From Rhizobium sp. RM (GTDB lineage: Bacteria > Pseudomonadota > Alphaproteobacteria > Rhizobiales > Rhizobiaceae), in the NCBI RefSeq assembly GCF_013390595.1, contig NZ_JACAWV010000022.1:62001-126000 (forward strand): DNA of 64,000 bases. The letters run 5' to 3'. Made by a program: the position numbers and the translations under genes. Within the stretch, counting starts at the first letter, position 1; every line of letters starts with the position of its first letter. The notes under the pieces are model-generated. The model saw only the letters and a program-made list of their open reading frames with translations. It was not told where the DNA came from and ran no database searches. Positions 7,747-16,559 of this stretch are shown here, in pieces.

Positions 7747-8634
7747 ATGCTCGACAGGCAACATCTTTCGATCCTTCGTGAAGTCGACCGCCTGGGCAGC
7801 CTGACGGCTGCGGCGGAAAGGCTGAACGTCTCGCAGTCTGCGCTCAGCCATACGATCCGCAAACTTGAAGAGCGCTACGGTGTGGCGATGTGGGAAAAAT
7901 ACGGTCGCAACCTGCGTCTCACCGAGGCCGGTCGCTACATCGTCCGGCTGGCGCAGCGTGTTCTTCCGCAGATCGAAAGGGCTGAGAATGTGCTGTCGGA
8001 TTATCGCCATGGCCAGCGAGGCTCACTAAAGATCGGCATGGAATGCCATCCCTGCCATCAGTGGCTGATGGGGGTGACCAAGCCCTATCTCATGGGCTGG
8101 CCGGACGTCGATCTGGAACTCACGACATCCTTCGCCTTCGGTGGCGTGGCAGCCCTGACAGGCTACGAAATCGATATCCTGATCACACCCGACCCGATCG
8201 AGGCACCCGGTATCCAGTATCTGTCGGTGTTCGATTACGAACTGGTGCTCGCCGTTCCGGCCGGTCACCCGTTGGCGCAGAAACCTCACGCCGAACCTGC
8301 CGATCTGCTGGATGAGACGCTGTTTACCTATCCGGTACCGCCGGAGCGGCTGGATGTCTTCACGCAGTTCCTCGTGCCCGCCAATGCCCGCCCGCGCCAC
8401 CACCGCAATGTCGAGACAACGGAAATGATGCTTCAGCTCGTCGCGGCAGGTCGCGGCGTCAGCGCCATCCCGAACTGGCTCGTGCGTCGCGAAGCCGCAA
8501 CACTCGGTGTCCATCCCGTCAGTATCGGCCAACCCGGCATCCGCAAAAGCATTCATCTCGGTTTCAGGGACGGTGACGACACTGTCGATTTCATCGCAGG
8601 ATTTCTCGCAACATCACGTCAGACATCGGCTTGA
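7747..8634 (+). CDS. metR: MetR-like LysR transcriptional regulator
   Basis: A 295-residue LysR-type regulator. The N-terminal winged helix (residues about 1-60; SLTAAAERLNVSQSALSHTIRKLEERYG) is followed by an effector domain sharing MetR hallmarks: an ECHPCHQWL segment near residue 99 (MetR: ECHSCIQWL), FDYELVLAVPAGHPLA and TYPVPPERLDVFTQFL. MetR binds homocysteine and activates methionine synthase genes. Start chosen at ATG 7747, with AAGGGG 8 nt upstream, rather than an upstream GTG. It lies in a B12-riboswitch operon divergent from mesX-mesD, so it probably activates that operon when cobalamin is low. Confidence 0.88.
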   Translation: MLDRQHLSILREVDRLGSLTAAAERLNVSQSALSHTIRKLEERYGVAMWEKYGRNLRLTEAGRYIVRLAQRVLPQIERAENVLSDYRHGQRGSLKIGMECHPCHQWLMGVTKPYLMGWPDVDLELTTSFAFGGVAALTGYEIDILITPDPIEAPGIQYLSVFDYELVLAVPAGHPLAQKPHAEPADLLDETLFTYPVPPERLDVFTQFLVPANARPRHHRNVETTEMMLQLVAAGRGVSAIPNWLVRREAATLGVHPVSIGQPGIRKSIHLGFRDGDDTVDFIAGFLATSRQTSA

Positions 8635-8784
8635 CGCGTTGGTGGCATGAATGAGCGCTTGGGGGGGGAAGGCGACATTAGTCTGTATGAAGTAGGCTAA
8701 CTTAGGAGGCTGTCCGGTGAGAGCCCGTTAAGCGCATAAAATCCAGATACGCTATTGCCTTTTATCAATCATTGTTCGTGCCAT

Positions 8785-10389
8785 TTAATGAAGAGCCGTG
8801 CCCTCCAATAACGCCTGGAGCCGTAATCTGATGTCATCATCAATTTCGGCTTCACACAGCAAAGTTAGGGTAGCAACGGTTTCCTGCGGCCAGTCTTTCT
8901 GATCCCACTCGGACAAAGCTCGAATTGACATGTTGCGGTTTCTCACGACCGGGCTGAGTAAACCTGCAGCAATAAACGCCCAGCCCTTGCCGGGAAATTT
9001 CCCCAAATCCTGCAATATGAAACCCAAAGCACTGTGCGACGAGTACTCCGGACCGAGGCCGAGTTCGTTTCCTGGACCTGTCGCGATTTCATCAAGCGGA
9101 ATTTTCTTCAATCCAAGGTCCAGTACGCGATCGATGCGGTCAGCATCGGAAGTACGCATTAGATCCCACCAATAGTCTTCACCGGCTTCAGTGCGTCTAT
9201 AGAAGTATGGCCAAGGATCGATCCCGAATTCCCGGCAATCCCTGCTCGCACTCCAAAACTGTTGCCCGTTTCCAGATTGCAGAGCCTCGTGAATAATCGT
9301 GTGCCATTTTCCCTTAACAAGCAGATCGGCGAGCTTTGTGGACATTAGATCCACCTTATCGGCAGACCAATCTTGCGCCAGCTTTTCGTCCCCGGATTGA
9401 TGCGCGTCGAGCCGATCCTTCAGCTTCGAGAGAAAGGAGTAATGCGAGGCAGAGTCGAATTTGTCGGTTCCGTGCTTCAGCAAAGCCGCAACAGCGGCGC
9501 AACCATGCTCATAGTCGGATAATCCTTCGGTAGGACCGCCTTCCCCGTCCAGCAACGTTTCAACAATATCAACAGCCGAGTTGAAGAGGTCATCGTCAAT
9601 ACGGTCAGCCTGAAGTGCTAAATGTAGATCGCCGGATCTGGCACAAATACAGGCCAAGTACTCATACATGACGTTGTTTTTAAAGCCTTCGCGAATGAGC
9701 CAGTCTTTGATTTCGGGATCGGTTGTCTTGGCTAATCGCTCGACTGTGCCGATTTTTCCCCATCCTTCTGCCGCCTTTGCAAGCTTCCAAAGGACTTTAT
9801 CGCTGTAGCCTTCGTTACCTGCAATGGCGGCTGCGGCGTAGAGTGTGAATTCATCATGCCGCCCCAACGTCAGGAGAATCTCGGAGTCGTCGTGTCCCCT
9901 AAGAAGGCCCAGCAACGCTATAGAGAATTTCACCGGCTCCCTGTCGGTAGCTTGTGTCGCGAACCAGTGGGCAATCTCATAAAGTCGATCGGCATCCAAA
10001 GACTTCTCAAGCCAAATTTTTTCGGCCAAATCGTCAATAACACCTATCACATGCCCATCCTTGAGGTGAGAATAGAGGGCCGTTATGTTGCTGTCAGATG
10101 CGTTCTCAGTTGCTCTTCTCAACGTCTCATAGAGTTGTAACACCGCTTGTTCCCCCGATTTGGAAGAGCCATGGCGACTCATTATTCCATCCATGGCTCC
10201 CGGCGCGAATGAGATCCTGTTTGGATCACGGGGTTGCTCGTCGGGAAGGCGGTAACCTTCTTCGGACAAACCTGTTGGCTTTTCGGGGTCAATATGTGTG
10301 GCGATATGCGTGTAGATTGAGAGAGTGCTTCGCCAAGGCGGATTCCGTTTGCTAGGGGGCCAGACCTTCTTCTTAAAAATGTTAAACAT
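8785..10389 (-). CDS. large hypothetical protein, helical-repeat-like
   Basis: A 534-residue protein rich in regularly spaced amphipathic helices, suggesting HEAT- or TPR-like repeats over most of the length; no catalytic motif, signal peptide or membrane segment. The N-terminal motif NPPWRSTLSIY...GYRLPDEQPRDP resembles proteins sometimes labelled limonene hydroxylase in databases, a label the sequence does not justify. It is a single-gene unit flanked by noncoding DNA, and its codon use appears less GC-rich than its neighbours, so it may be a recent arrival. Function unknown. Confidence 0.7.
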   Translation of the reverse strand: MFNIFKKKVWPPSKRNPPWRSTLSIYTHIATHIDPEKPTGLSEEGYRLPDEQPRDPNRISFAPGAMDGIMSRHGSSKSGEQAVLQLYETLRRATENASDSNITALYSHLKDGHVIGVIDDLAEKIWLEKSLDADRLYEIAHWFATQATDREPVKFSIALLGLLRGHDDSEILLTLGRHDEFTLYAAAAIAGNEGYSDKVLWKLAKAAEGWGKIGTVERLAKTTDPEIKDWLIREGFKNNVMYEYLACICARSGDLHLALQADRIDDDLFNSAVDIVETLLDGEGGPTEGLSDYEHGCAAVAALLKHGTDKFDSASHYSFLSKLKDRLDAHQSGDEKLAQDWSADKVDLMSTKLADLLVKGKWHTIIHEALQSGNGQQFWSASRDCREFGIDPWPYFYRRTEAGEDYWWDLMRTSDADRIDRVLDLGLKKIPLDEIATGPGNELGLGPEYSSHSALGFILQDLGKFPGKGWAFIAAGLLSPVVRNRNMSIRALSEWDQKDWPQETVATLTLLCEAEIDDDIRLRLQALLEGTALH

Positions 10390-10627
10390 TGCCTAGTGAC
10401 TATCCAGTTTCATTTTGCATGCTATCTCGATTACAATTTGTTCATAGAATTGCAACGCAGTCTCCCTCAGCATCTTGATCACCTATCCTCAATGACTGCG
10501 GGGCAGCGATGGTAATCTTGCGACGCTGGACAATGTGTTCGCAATGGGCCGAAAGGAGCCACCGGCCAGGTCGGATTGGGCAAGAAGGTGATTGCGCCTA
10601 AGCGACCAGGGTTTCCGGGGCCCGTCG

Positions 10628-11539
10628 TCACGTCGCTTCGCCCAGATGTGCCCTCATCCAGCGGGCTTCCTCGGTGGCACTGCGCCCGAAATACTGGCGA
10701 AAATCGCGGCTGAAATGGGCGGCGCTCGCATAGCCGACTTCGGCTGCAACCGTGGCCACGGGACCATGGTTGCGGGCGATCATCAGGCGCGCTTCGTGCA
10801 GCCGCATCGCCTTGAGGTAGCGAACCGGCGATGTGCCTGTCAGGGCCTTGAAGTGGGCGTGGTAGGACGGAACACTCATTCCGGCCTCGGCGGCCAGAGC
10901 CGGCACGGAAAGTTCCGAGGAGAACGAGGCGCGAATGCGCGCGAGACTTTCAACGATCCGGCCGGTGGTCCCCCGCTGACGCAGGGCCGCCCGTAGAGCA
11001 TTTCCCTGCGGGCCGACGAGCACCAGATAGTGCAGTTCCCGCTTCAAGCCGGGCCCGAGGATTGCACTTTCCTGCGGATCGGCGAGCACCCGAAGGGTCC
11101 TGCTCAAAAGCTCCCGCATCCTCGGTGTTATCGGGCTTGAAACAAGGCTGCGGGCCTGCTCCTGCACGGGGTTTCCCCGCTCCTCCAGCATCACGGCAAT
11201 CTCTGCGGCGAGAGGCAGGTCGAATTCGACATAAAGTGCCAGCAAGGGCCGTTCAGGGCTGGCTTGCGACGCCATCCGGAATGGAACTGGCACCGACACG
11301 CCGAGGTAATGATCGGCATCGTAGCGATAGACCTGCCCGTCCAGAAAACCCTGTTTTGCACCTTGCAGCACAAAGACCGCACCGGGGCGATACAGCACGG
11401 GCACGTCCTCCAGAATGGCTTCGGAGCGCAGGATGCGCATGCCTGCCAGCGCGGTGGGAGTGTAGCCGGGGCGCGACGCGAGCTTAGACGCCTGCGCTGT
11501 GAGATCGTCAACATCAATAGGATTGAGCAATTCTATCAT
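10628..11539 (-). CDS. AraC family transcriptional regulator
   Basis: A 303-residue regulator with an N-terminal AraC_N/cupin-like sensing domain (residues about 20-180) and a C-terminal double helix-turn-helix (about 195-295; LSVPALAAEAGMSVPSYHAHFKALTGTSPVRYLKAMRLHEAR, then VATVAAEVGYASAAHFSRDFRQYFG). It is divergent from an SDR gene starting 75 bp away, the common arrangement in which this AraC subgroup controls a neighbouring oxidoreductase. Ligand unknown. Confidence 0.9.
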   Translation of the reverse strand: MIELLNPIDVDDLTAQASKLASRPGYTPTALAGMRILRSEAILEDVPVLYRPGAVFVLQGAKQGFLDGQVYRYDADHYLGVSVPVPFRMASQASPERPLLALYVEFDLPLAAEIAVMLEERGNPVQEQARSLVSSPITPRMRELLSRTLRVLADPQESAILGPGLKRELHYLVLVGPQGNALRAALRQRGTTGRIVESLARIRASFSSELSVPALAAEAGMSVPSYHAHFKALTGTSPVRYLKAMRLHEARLMIARNHGPVATVAAEVGYASAAHFSRDFRQYFGRSATEEARWMRAHLGEAT

Positions 11540-11614
11540 AGGATCTGCACTATTTTGCCTCGAACGCTCAGACTATCTGTCAATTCATCGAAAAGCAAAA
11601 GTGAGGGCTCTTTC

Positions 11615-12442
11615 ATGACTGCCAGGACTTTCTTCATCACTGGCGCCAATTCGGGGTTCGGGTTCGCCGTGGCCCGGGCAGCACTCGAGGCCGGGCATGA
11701 GGTGATCGGCACGGTTCGCTCGGAGGCGGCGCGCTCCGCTCTCAGCGAGCGTCTTCCCCGATCCCATGCCGTATTGTGCGACGTTACCGATTTCGACCGC
11801 ATCGAGGCAACCGTCCAGCAGGCCGAGGACGATTTCGGCCCGGTCGACGTCCTGATCAACAATGCCGGTTACGGGCACGAGGGAGTGCTGGAAGAATCCC
11901 CGCTGTCCGAGATGCAACGCCAGTTCGACGTCAACGTGTTCGGCGCGGTCGCTGTGGCCAAGGCTTTCCTGCCGCGGTTCCGTAAGCGGGGCTCGGGCTT
12001 CGTCGTCAACGTTACCTCCATGGGTGGTTTAATCACCATGCCGGGTATTGCCTATTACTGCGGCAGCAAGTTTGCGTTGCAGGGTATATCCGAGGTGATG
12101 CGTGCCGAGATGGCGCCATTCGGGGTGCATGTAACAGCGCTCTGCCCCGGCTCCTTCCGCACCGACTGGGCCGGACGCTCCATGGTCCGCACAGAGCGCT
12201 CCATCGCGGAGTATGACGCGCTGTTTGATCCGATCCGCGAGGCGCGACAGAACAAACACGGCGCGCAACTCGGCGATCCGGACAAACTTGCCGATGCGGT
12301 CCTGACCCTTGTCGCCTCCGAAAACCCCCCACCGCAACTGCTTCTCGGCAGCGATGCCCTTGGTCTGGTCCGCACGCGGCTTCAGGCGATGCTGCAGGAG
12401 ATAGACGACTGGGAACCGCTCACCCGTTCGACAGACGGTTGA
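11615..12442 (+). CDS. SDR family oxidoreductase
   Basis: A 275-residue classical short-chain dehydrogenase. The cofactor motif TGANSGFG is at residues 8-15, the NNAG motif near 85 and the active-site Tyr-x3-Lys (YYCGSKFALQ) near 149-153. C-terminal features match oxidoreductases often paired with AraC regulators. The open frame extends far upstream, but the SDR fold begins at ATG 11615 (MTARTFFITG), which has GAGGG about 8 nt before it. Substrate unknown. Confidence 0.88.
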   Translation: MTARTFFITGANSGFGFAVARAALEAGHEVIGTVRSEAARSALSERLPRSHAVLCDVTDFDRIEATVQQAEDDFGPVDVLINNAGYGHEGVLEESPLSEMQRQFDVNVFGAVAVAKAFLPRFRKRGSGFVVNVTSMGGLITMPGIAYYCGSKFALQGISEVMRAEMAPFGVHVTALCPGSFRTDWAGRSMVRTERSIAEYDALFDPIREARQNKHGAQLGDPDKLADAVLTLVASENPPPQLLLGSDALGLVRTRLQAMLQEIDDWEPLTRSTDG

Positions 12443-12610
12443 CGGAACGGAGCGCCAGACCGCGCCATATCTCGGCCCGAGGCTGCGACCGCTTCGGGCC
12501 GAAAGCCAGCCAGAAAAAAAGCCGGCTACGCATCAATTCTCACACATTGCGACGGCATGGAAATTGTCTAGTTTTGCTGAACTGACAGACAGGAAGGGCA
12601 ACGGGCGGTG

Positions 12611-13171
12611 ATGGTTGAGCGCGATCAGGATGAGGCATTACTGACACCACACGATGACGGGGCAGCGAGGCATTTGTCTGGCATGGAGTTGCCTGACGTC
12701 GTGCTGGAGGCAACGGATGGTACGGCCGTCAATCTTCGCGGACCGGGCTTGTCGGTGGTCTATGCCTATCCTCGGACAAGCCCGCCCGGAGGCAAGGCGA
12801 TTGATGGATGGGATGCCATTCCCGGTGCGAGAGGCTGCACACCGCAATCCTGCGCCTTCCGGGACCATTTCGCCGAATTGAAGGCCCTGGGAGCAACGCA
12901 TCTGTTTGGCCTTTCCACGCAGACCACGGACTATCAACGGGAAGCGGCCGAACGGCTTCACCTGCCCTTTCCCCTCCTCTCCGACCATTCGCTTCGTCTG
13001 GCATCAGCACTTCGCCTGCCAACGTTTCAGGCTGGCGGCATGACATTGCTGAAAAGGCTGACGATGATTATCGAGACAGGCGTGATCAGGCACGTCTTCT
13101 ACCCCGTTCATCCGCCAGAAAACAACGCGGATGCCGTGATTGCCTGGTTGAAAGCCAATAGAAATTCCTGA
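12611..13171 (+). CDS. PrxQ/BCP-like peroxiredoxin
   Basis: A 186-residue AhpC/TSA-fold peroxiredoxin. The active site is ARGCTPQSCAFRDHF: the peroxidatic Cys is followed five residues later by a resolving Cys, the PrxQ (BCP) arrangement, though with an insertion between the Pro-rich loop and the Cys (RTSPPGGKAIDGWDAIPG). It should reduce peroxides with thioredoxin-type electrons in the cytoplasm. ATG 12611 is preferred over the adjacent GTG 12608. It is transcribed alone, upstream of the convergent FabMG-like gene. Confidence 0.88.
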   Translation: MVERDQDEALLTPHDDGAARHLSGMELPDVVLEATDGTAVNLRGPGLSVVYAYPRTSPPGGKAIDGWDAIPGARGCTPQSCAFRDHFAELKALGATHLFGLSTQTTDYQREAAERLHLPFPLLSDHSLRLASALRLPTFQAGGMTLLKRLTMIIETGVIRHVFYPVHPPENNADAVIAWLKANRNS

Positions 13172-13333
13172 ACGGATCGATGCCAGCGTTGCCAGCCCCG
13201 GCTTTCAGTGTCCTTGGAATTATGCCGGCCGATGGCATGTTTTTAAAGGGCGGACGCAAGGAACGGGTCCAGCTTTCCCGGGCTCGTATCAACGCGAGCG
13301 CCGACACGACTGTCGCGTAATATCCATCAAAAA

Positions 13334-13365
13334 AGACCCTTCGAGATGTGGTTCGCGAAGGGTCT
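13334..13365 (-). terminator. rho-independent terminator for the FabMG-like gene
   Basis: Perfect 10-bp stem AGACCCTTCG / CGAAGGGTCT with a 12-nt loop. Read on the minus strand it ends in a run of six T, 37 bp after the stop at 13403. Confidence 0.85.
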
Positions 13366-13402
13366 GATTCATGTCTGGAGATTCTCGTTAGATGGCGGCT
13401 TA

Positions 13403-14740
13403 TCACGCCGCCTTGCTGCGCGCCCGATCGTGGGTCGCGTTGAGCTGTCGAGCGACGATATCGTGATTGAGCCACTGCACCGGTCCGGTAGGTGCGCTGG
13501 ACGATCTGAAAATCAACTGCCCCGTTGCTTCCACCACGAATGTGCTCAGGTGGTCACTGATCAGTGACTTGCCATCGCGGTGCATCTGCGTGATTTCGTG
13601 TGACGTGCCGATGGTGAGATCGGCCTGAGCCTGGCTGTTCGGCATCGGCCATGCCGAGAAATTGTAGAACGGGATCATCACATCGCTGGCCTGCATGGTT
13701 CTGATCTTGTCCATAACGTCGTCGAGGGTGACGTTGTCGGCCAGCAGAGCCTGGCATGCCTGCCATTGTTCCCGCGCCCATTCCGCGCCGCCTTCTTTTT
13801 TCAAAGCCAGGAGAAGCGGTATCAAAGGCAGTTCGATACCCGTGAACACGTCGGAAGAGTTCGTCCGGATTTCCGGGCAATTATAGACGGATGCCTTGAT
13901 GCCAGCCGCCCATGCCCGCTCGGCTATACCCTCGAGCCGCATCTTTGCGTAGCCCTGCGTATAGTTGGTGTAGGTCTGCCAGCGATATTCGCCATCGATG
14001 AGGATTTCGCTGCCGTGATAACCGTAGGCCGTGTAGCGGACCTGGCAACCAGACGCTTCGACACGCTCACGAATGGCAGAGCTGAATTCGATCAGGTGGC
14101 CGAACGTATCTGCCGACACCGCATCGAAATTCTTCAGGATCAGCTTGCCCAGATCACTCTCGATGAGCGCCTGAGACGACATGTGCCTTGCCCCGGTGCC
14201 CTTGTAGATACGGTTAGCAAGAACCAGGAACACCTTTGCTTTCGGTATGCCGCCCGCCATCGTGTGCGCGAAAAACACGTTCTGACCCTTGCCGATCATC
14301 CCGTCGAGTTCGGCCATCACCTGCGTCAGCGCATCCGTGAAACGCTTGGCGGAAATGTTCTGACATTGCTCGATGTAGCTCCAGTCGAGCTTGTCGTCTT
14401 CCCAGCTCGTAAGCGACATGTCTGCCAGAAGATCGGTTGGCGTTTGTCCGCCTTCCGGGGCATCGAGATCAAAACCTGCCATGAGCGGGATATTGATGAT
14501 CTTGCCGCCCAGCCGCTCTTCGGCCGCTGCCAGCTCTTCCGCGTCAAGCGGACGCAGAGTATTGTCTTCGTTGCGACGGCCGACCGTGATGCCGACAATC
14601 TTCATTCCCGCCTTGCGCGCTTCATCGAGCAGTCCCGTGGCATAACCACGTCCGAAAAGTTCGCCAAAAAGGACGAAGATATCACCGCTCTTGAAAACAG
14701 TGTTTTTGGGAAGCTGCTGCTGAGAGGACGAGTTTTTCAT
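13403..14740 (-). CDS. FabMG-family enoyl-ACP reductase-like protein (tentative)
   Basis: A 445-residue soluble protein with an N-terminal Rossmann-like strand and turn (GDIFVLFGELFGRGYATGLLDEA, residues about 18-40) but none of the Ser-Tyr-Lys SDR motifs of FabI. The overall sequence resembles proteins labelled enoyl ACP reductase FabMG family, a group linked to triclosan-tolerant enoyl reduction in fatty-acid synthesis; this rests on recall, not a search. Conserved-looking blocks include FAHTMAGGIPKAKVF, YTAYGYHGSEILIDG and NCPEIRTNSSDVFTG. Single-gene unit ended by a strong terminator. The gene is certain, the function moderate. Confidence 0.65.
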   Translation of the reverse strand: MKNSSSQQQLPKNTVFKSGDIFVLFGELFGRGYATGLLDEARKAGMKIVGITVGRRNEDNTLRPLDAEELAAAEERLGGKIINIPLMAGFDLDAPEGGQTPTDLLADMSLTSWEDDKLDWSYIEQCQNISAKRFTDALTQVMAELDGMIGKGQNVFFAHTMAGGIPKAKVFLVLANRIYKGTGARHMSSQALIESDLGKLILKNFDAVSADTFGHLIEFSSAIRERVEASGCQVRYTAYGYHGSEILIDGEYRWQTYTNYTQGYAKMRLEGIAERAWAAGIKASVYNCPEIRTNSSDVFTGIELPLIPLLLALKKEGGAEWAREQWQACQALLADNVTLDDVMDKIRTMQASDVMIPFYNFSAWPMPNSQAQADLTIGTSHEITQMHRDGKSLISDHLSTFVVEATGQLIFRSSSAPTGPVQWLNHDIVARQLNATHDRARSKAA

Positions 14741-15081
14741 TTTTCAAACATTCTTCATTCAAGACTTCGAGCGTCGGCTAACCGACTTCTGGATCATGAG
14801 ATGCCTAAATTCGCGCGTCTTGGGAATTCATATTGGGTTACAGAGCATCGCATAACGTGAGCGCCACCCGCACTGTTCCCTGCCCCGCCGCCCGATTGCA
14901 GGCGATCCGCGCACTGTTTTCGTGAAAATGGCACACTGTCTGCGGCGCCTGAAAACCACGTCGGAAAGGCCGTCCGAGCGGGAGATGCCACATCTTCACC
15001 TCGGTTCGAGACATGTGCACGCTCGATTCGCACAAGGCATGGACTAGGGAGATATCCTCTCGCCCGAGGCTTACGTTTACG

Positions 15082-15540
15082 ATGCGGAAATGCTTAATAC
15101 CGGGAATGACAGAACCCACAGTCGAACAAACTGAACAACTCGCCATCGCTTTTGAGCGCTTCACCCGCCGGTTCAAGGTCGCCGAGGCGGCCGCCGCGAT
15201 GCATAACGGGCTTAATGCGCTCGACATCCAGGTCCTTCTGTTCATCAACGAACGTCCCGAATGCAGCCTGGGAGACGTTGCGCGCCACATTCAGGTCGCG
15301 CTGACGACAATGTCGTCCTCGGCTGACCGGCTGGTGCGCCGGGACATGATCGAGCGGAACAGGCCAGAGACCGACCGTCGATCGGTCGCTCTCACACTCA
15401 CACAAAATGGGAAAGACGCTGTCGCGGGTTACATGGACGGTTACAGAGCCTCCTGCCGGGCAATGCTGGAGGCGCTCGATGATACTGATCGGATCGCGTT
15501 TCTTCGTCTGACGGACAAAATCGCAAAATACGATAATTGA
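15082..15540 (+). CDS. MarR family transcriptional regulator
   Basis: About 152 residues with a MarR winged helix (LGDVARHIQVALTTMSSSADRLVRRDMIERNRPETDRRSVALTLTQNGKDAV): recognition helix followed by the Asp-x-Arg wing. Start is uncertain between ATG 15082 (GAGG 11 nt upstream) and ATG 15106; the frame also extends to 15013. It sits 53 bp before an SDR gene on the same strand, with a near-perfect 21-bp palindrome between, so it probably represses the SDR gene in response to an unknown small molecule. Confidence 0.85.
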   Translation: MRKCLIPGMTEPTVEQTEQLAIAFERFTRRFKVAEAAAAMHNGLNALDIQVLLFINERPECSLGDVARHIQVALTTMSSSADRLVRRDMIERNRPETDRRSVALTLTQNGKDAVAGYMDGYRASCRAMLEALDDTDRIAFLRLTDKIAKYDN

Positions 15541-15561
15541 ATAATACGAGATTCGTAGTAT
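15541..15561. promoter_or_regulatory. near-perfect 21-bp palindrome, probable MarR operator
   Basis: Core TACGA-GAT-TCGTA with matching outer bases (ATA...TAT), one mismatched pair in 21 bp. It starts right after the marR stop and 33 bp before the SDR start. A partial half-site (AATACGA) also occurs at 15527-15533 inside the marR 3' end. Confidence 0.65.
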
Positions 15562-15593
15562 ATCGCTGACACCGAAACTGTCAGGGATATGAA

Positions 15594-16340
15594 ATGAGCA
15601 AGGCACCGTCTTCCGCACTCGTCACAGGCGCAAACAAGGGCATCGGCCTCTCCATTGCCCGGCAGCTTGGCACAAATGGCCTGCTGGTCTGGCTTGGATG
15701 CAGGGATTTGTCGCGCGCAGATGCGGCGGCGCACCAATTGCAGAGTGAAGGCATTGAAGCGCGTGCAGTCCAGCTCGATGTGACGGATGAGGCAAGCGTT
15801 GCCGCCGCCGTTCAAACCATCGACGGCGAGACGGGCAGTCTCGATGTTCTGGTCAATAACGCCGGGCTCATGTTCGGACCACCGCCTTCCCTAGCGGAGG
15901 AATCGATCGATGAGATCAGGCGGATGTTCGAGACCAACGTGTTTGGCGCATTGCGCGTCACTCAGGCCTTCTTGCCGTTGCTGCGCAGATCAGAGGCGGC
16001 GCGGATCGTCATGATGAGCAGCGGCCTCAGTTCGCTCGCAGATTCTCTCGATATGCGAAGCGAGACATGGAATGTGGGGTTCGGCGGTTACTGCGCATCA
16101 AAGACGGCGCTCAACATGCTGACCGTGAAGCTGGCAAAAGAACTCGATCGCGAAGGGATCAAGGTGAATGCGGTAGATCCGGGCCTGACATCCACTGATA
16201 TGACGGGGAACGGCGCCGGCCACCCGCCTGAAATTGGCGCGCGCCCGGCCGTCGCACTGGCAATGGCTCACGCGTTCGGACCATCGGCCGGTTTTTACAG
16301 CTGTTCGGCACAGGGCGAACTGGTTCAGAAAAACTGGTGA
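15594..16340 (+). CDS. SDR family oxidoreductase
   Basis: A 248-residue short-chain dehydrogenase with TGANKGIG at residues 12-19, NNAG near 85-88 and the catalytic YCASK near 164-168. The TGxNKGIG form is typical of carbonyl-reductase-like SDRs. It is downstream of marR with an operator-like palindrome in between, which suggests inducible expression. Substrate unknown. Confidence 0.88.
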   Translation: MSKAPSSALVTGANKGIGLSIARQLGTNGLLVWLGCRDLSRADAAAHQLQSEGIEARAVQLDVTDEASVAAAVQTIDGETGSLDVLVNNAGLMFGPPPSLAEESIDEIRRMFETNVFGALRVTQAFLPLLRRSEAARIVMMSSGLSSLADSLDMRSETWNVGFGGYCASKTALNMLTVKLAKELDREGIKVNAVDPGLTSTDMTGNGAGHPPEIGARPAVALAMAHAFGPSAGFYSCSAQGELVQKNW

Positions 16341-16559
16341 GATGCGGGTCGATACCGGAGAGCGGGACAAATCCGTTTCGCCTCCCGGTTTTCTGAACGC
16401 CCTGCCCTGTATTGAAAACGGAATATAACGTCCGCGGTGGCTATTATGTCTGGTTAGGGCCTACGGCGCTGAACGAACATCGGCCGTTGCGTTTGACAAG
16501 ACACATCATTTACGATGGGGCATTGTTGTTTCCAGAGATTGATAGTGACCTTTCCGAGC

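Noticed and set aside
11264-11614. N-terminal extension of the SDR frame
   Set aside because: It overlaps the divergent AraC gene and lacks similarity; the SDR fold starts at 11615.
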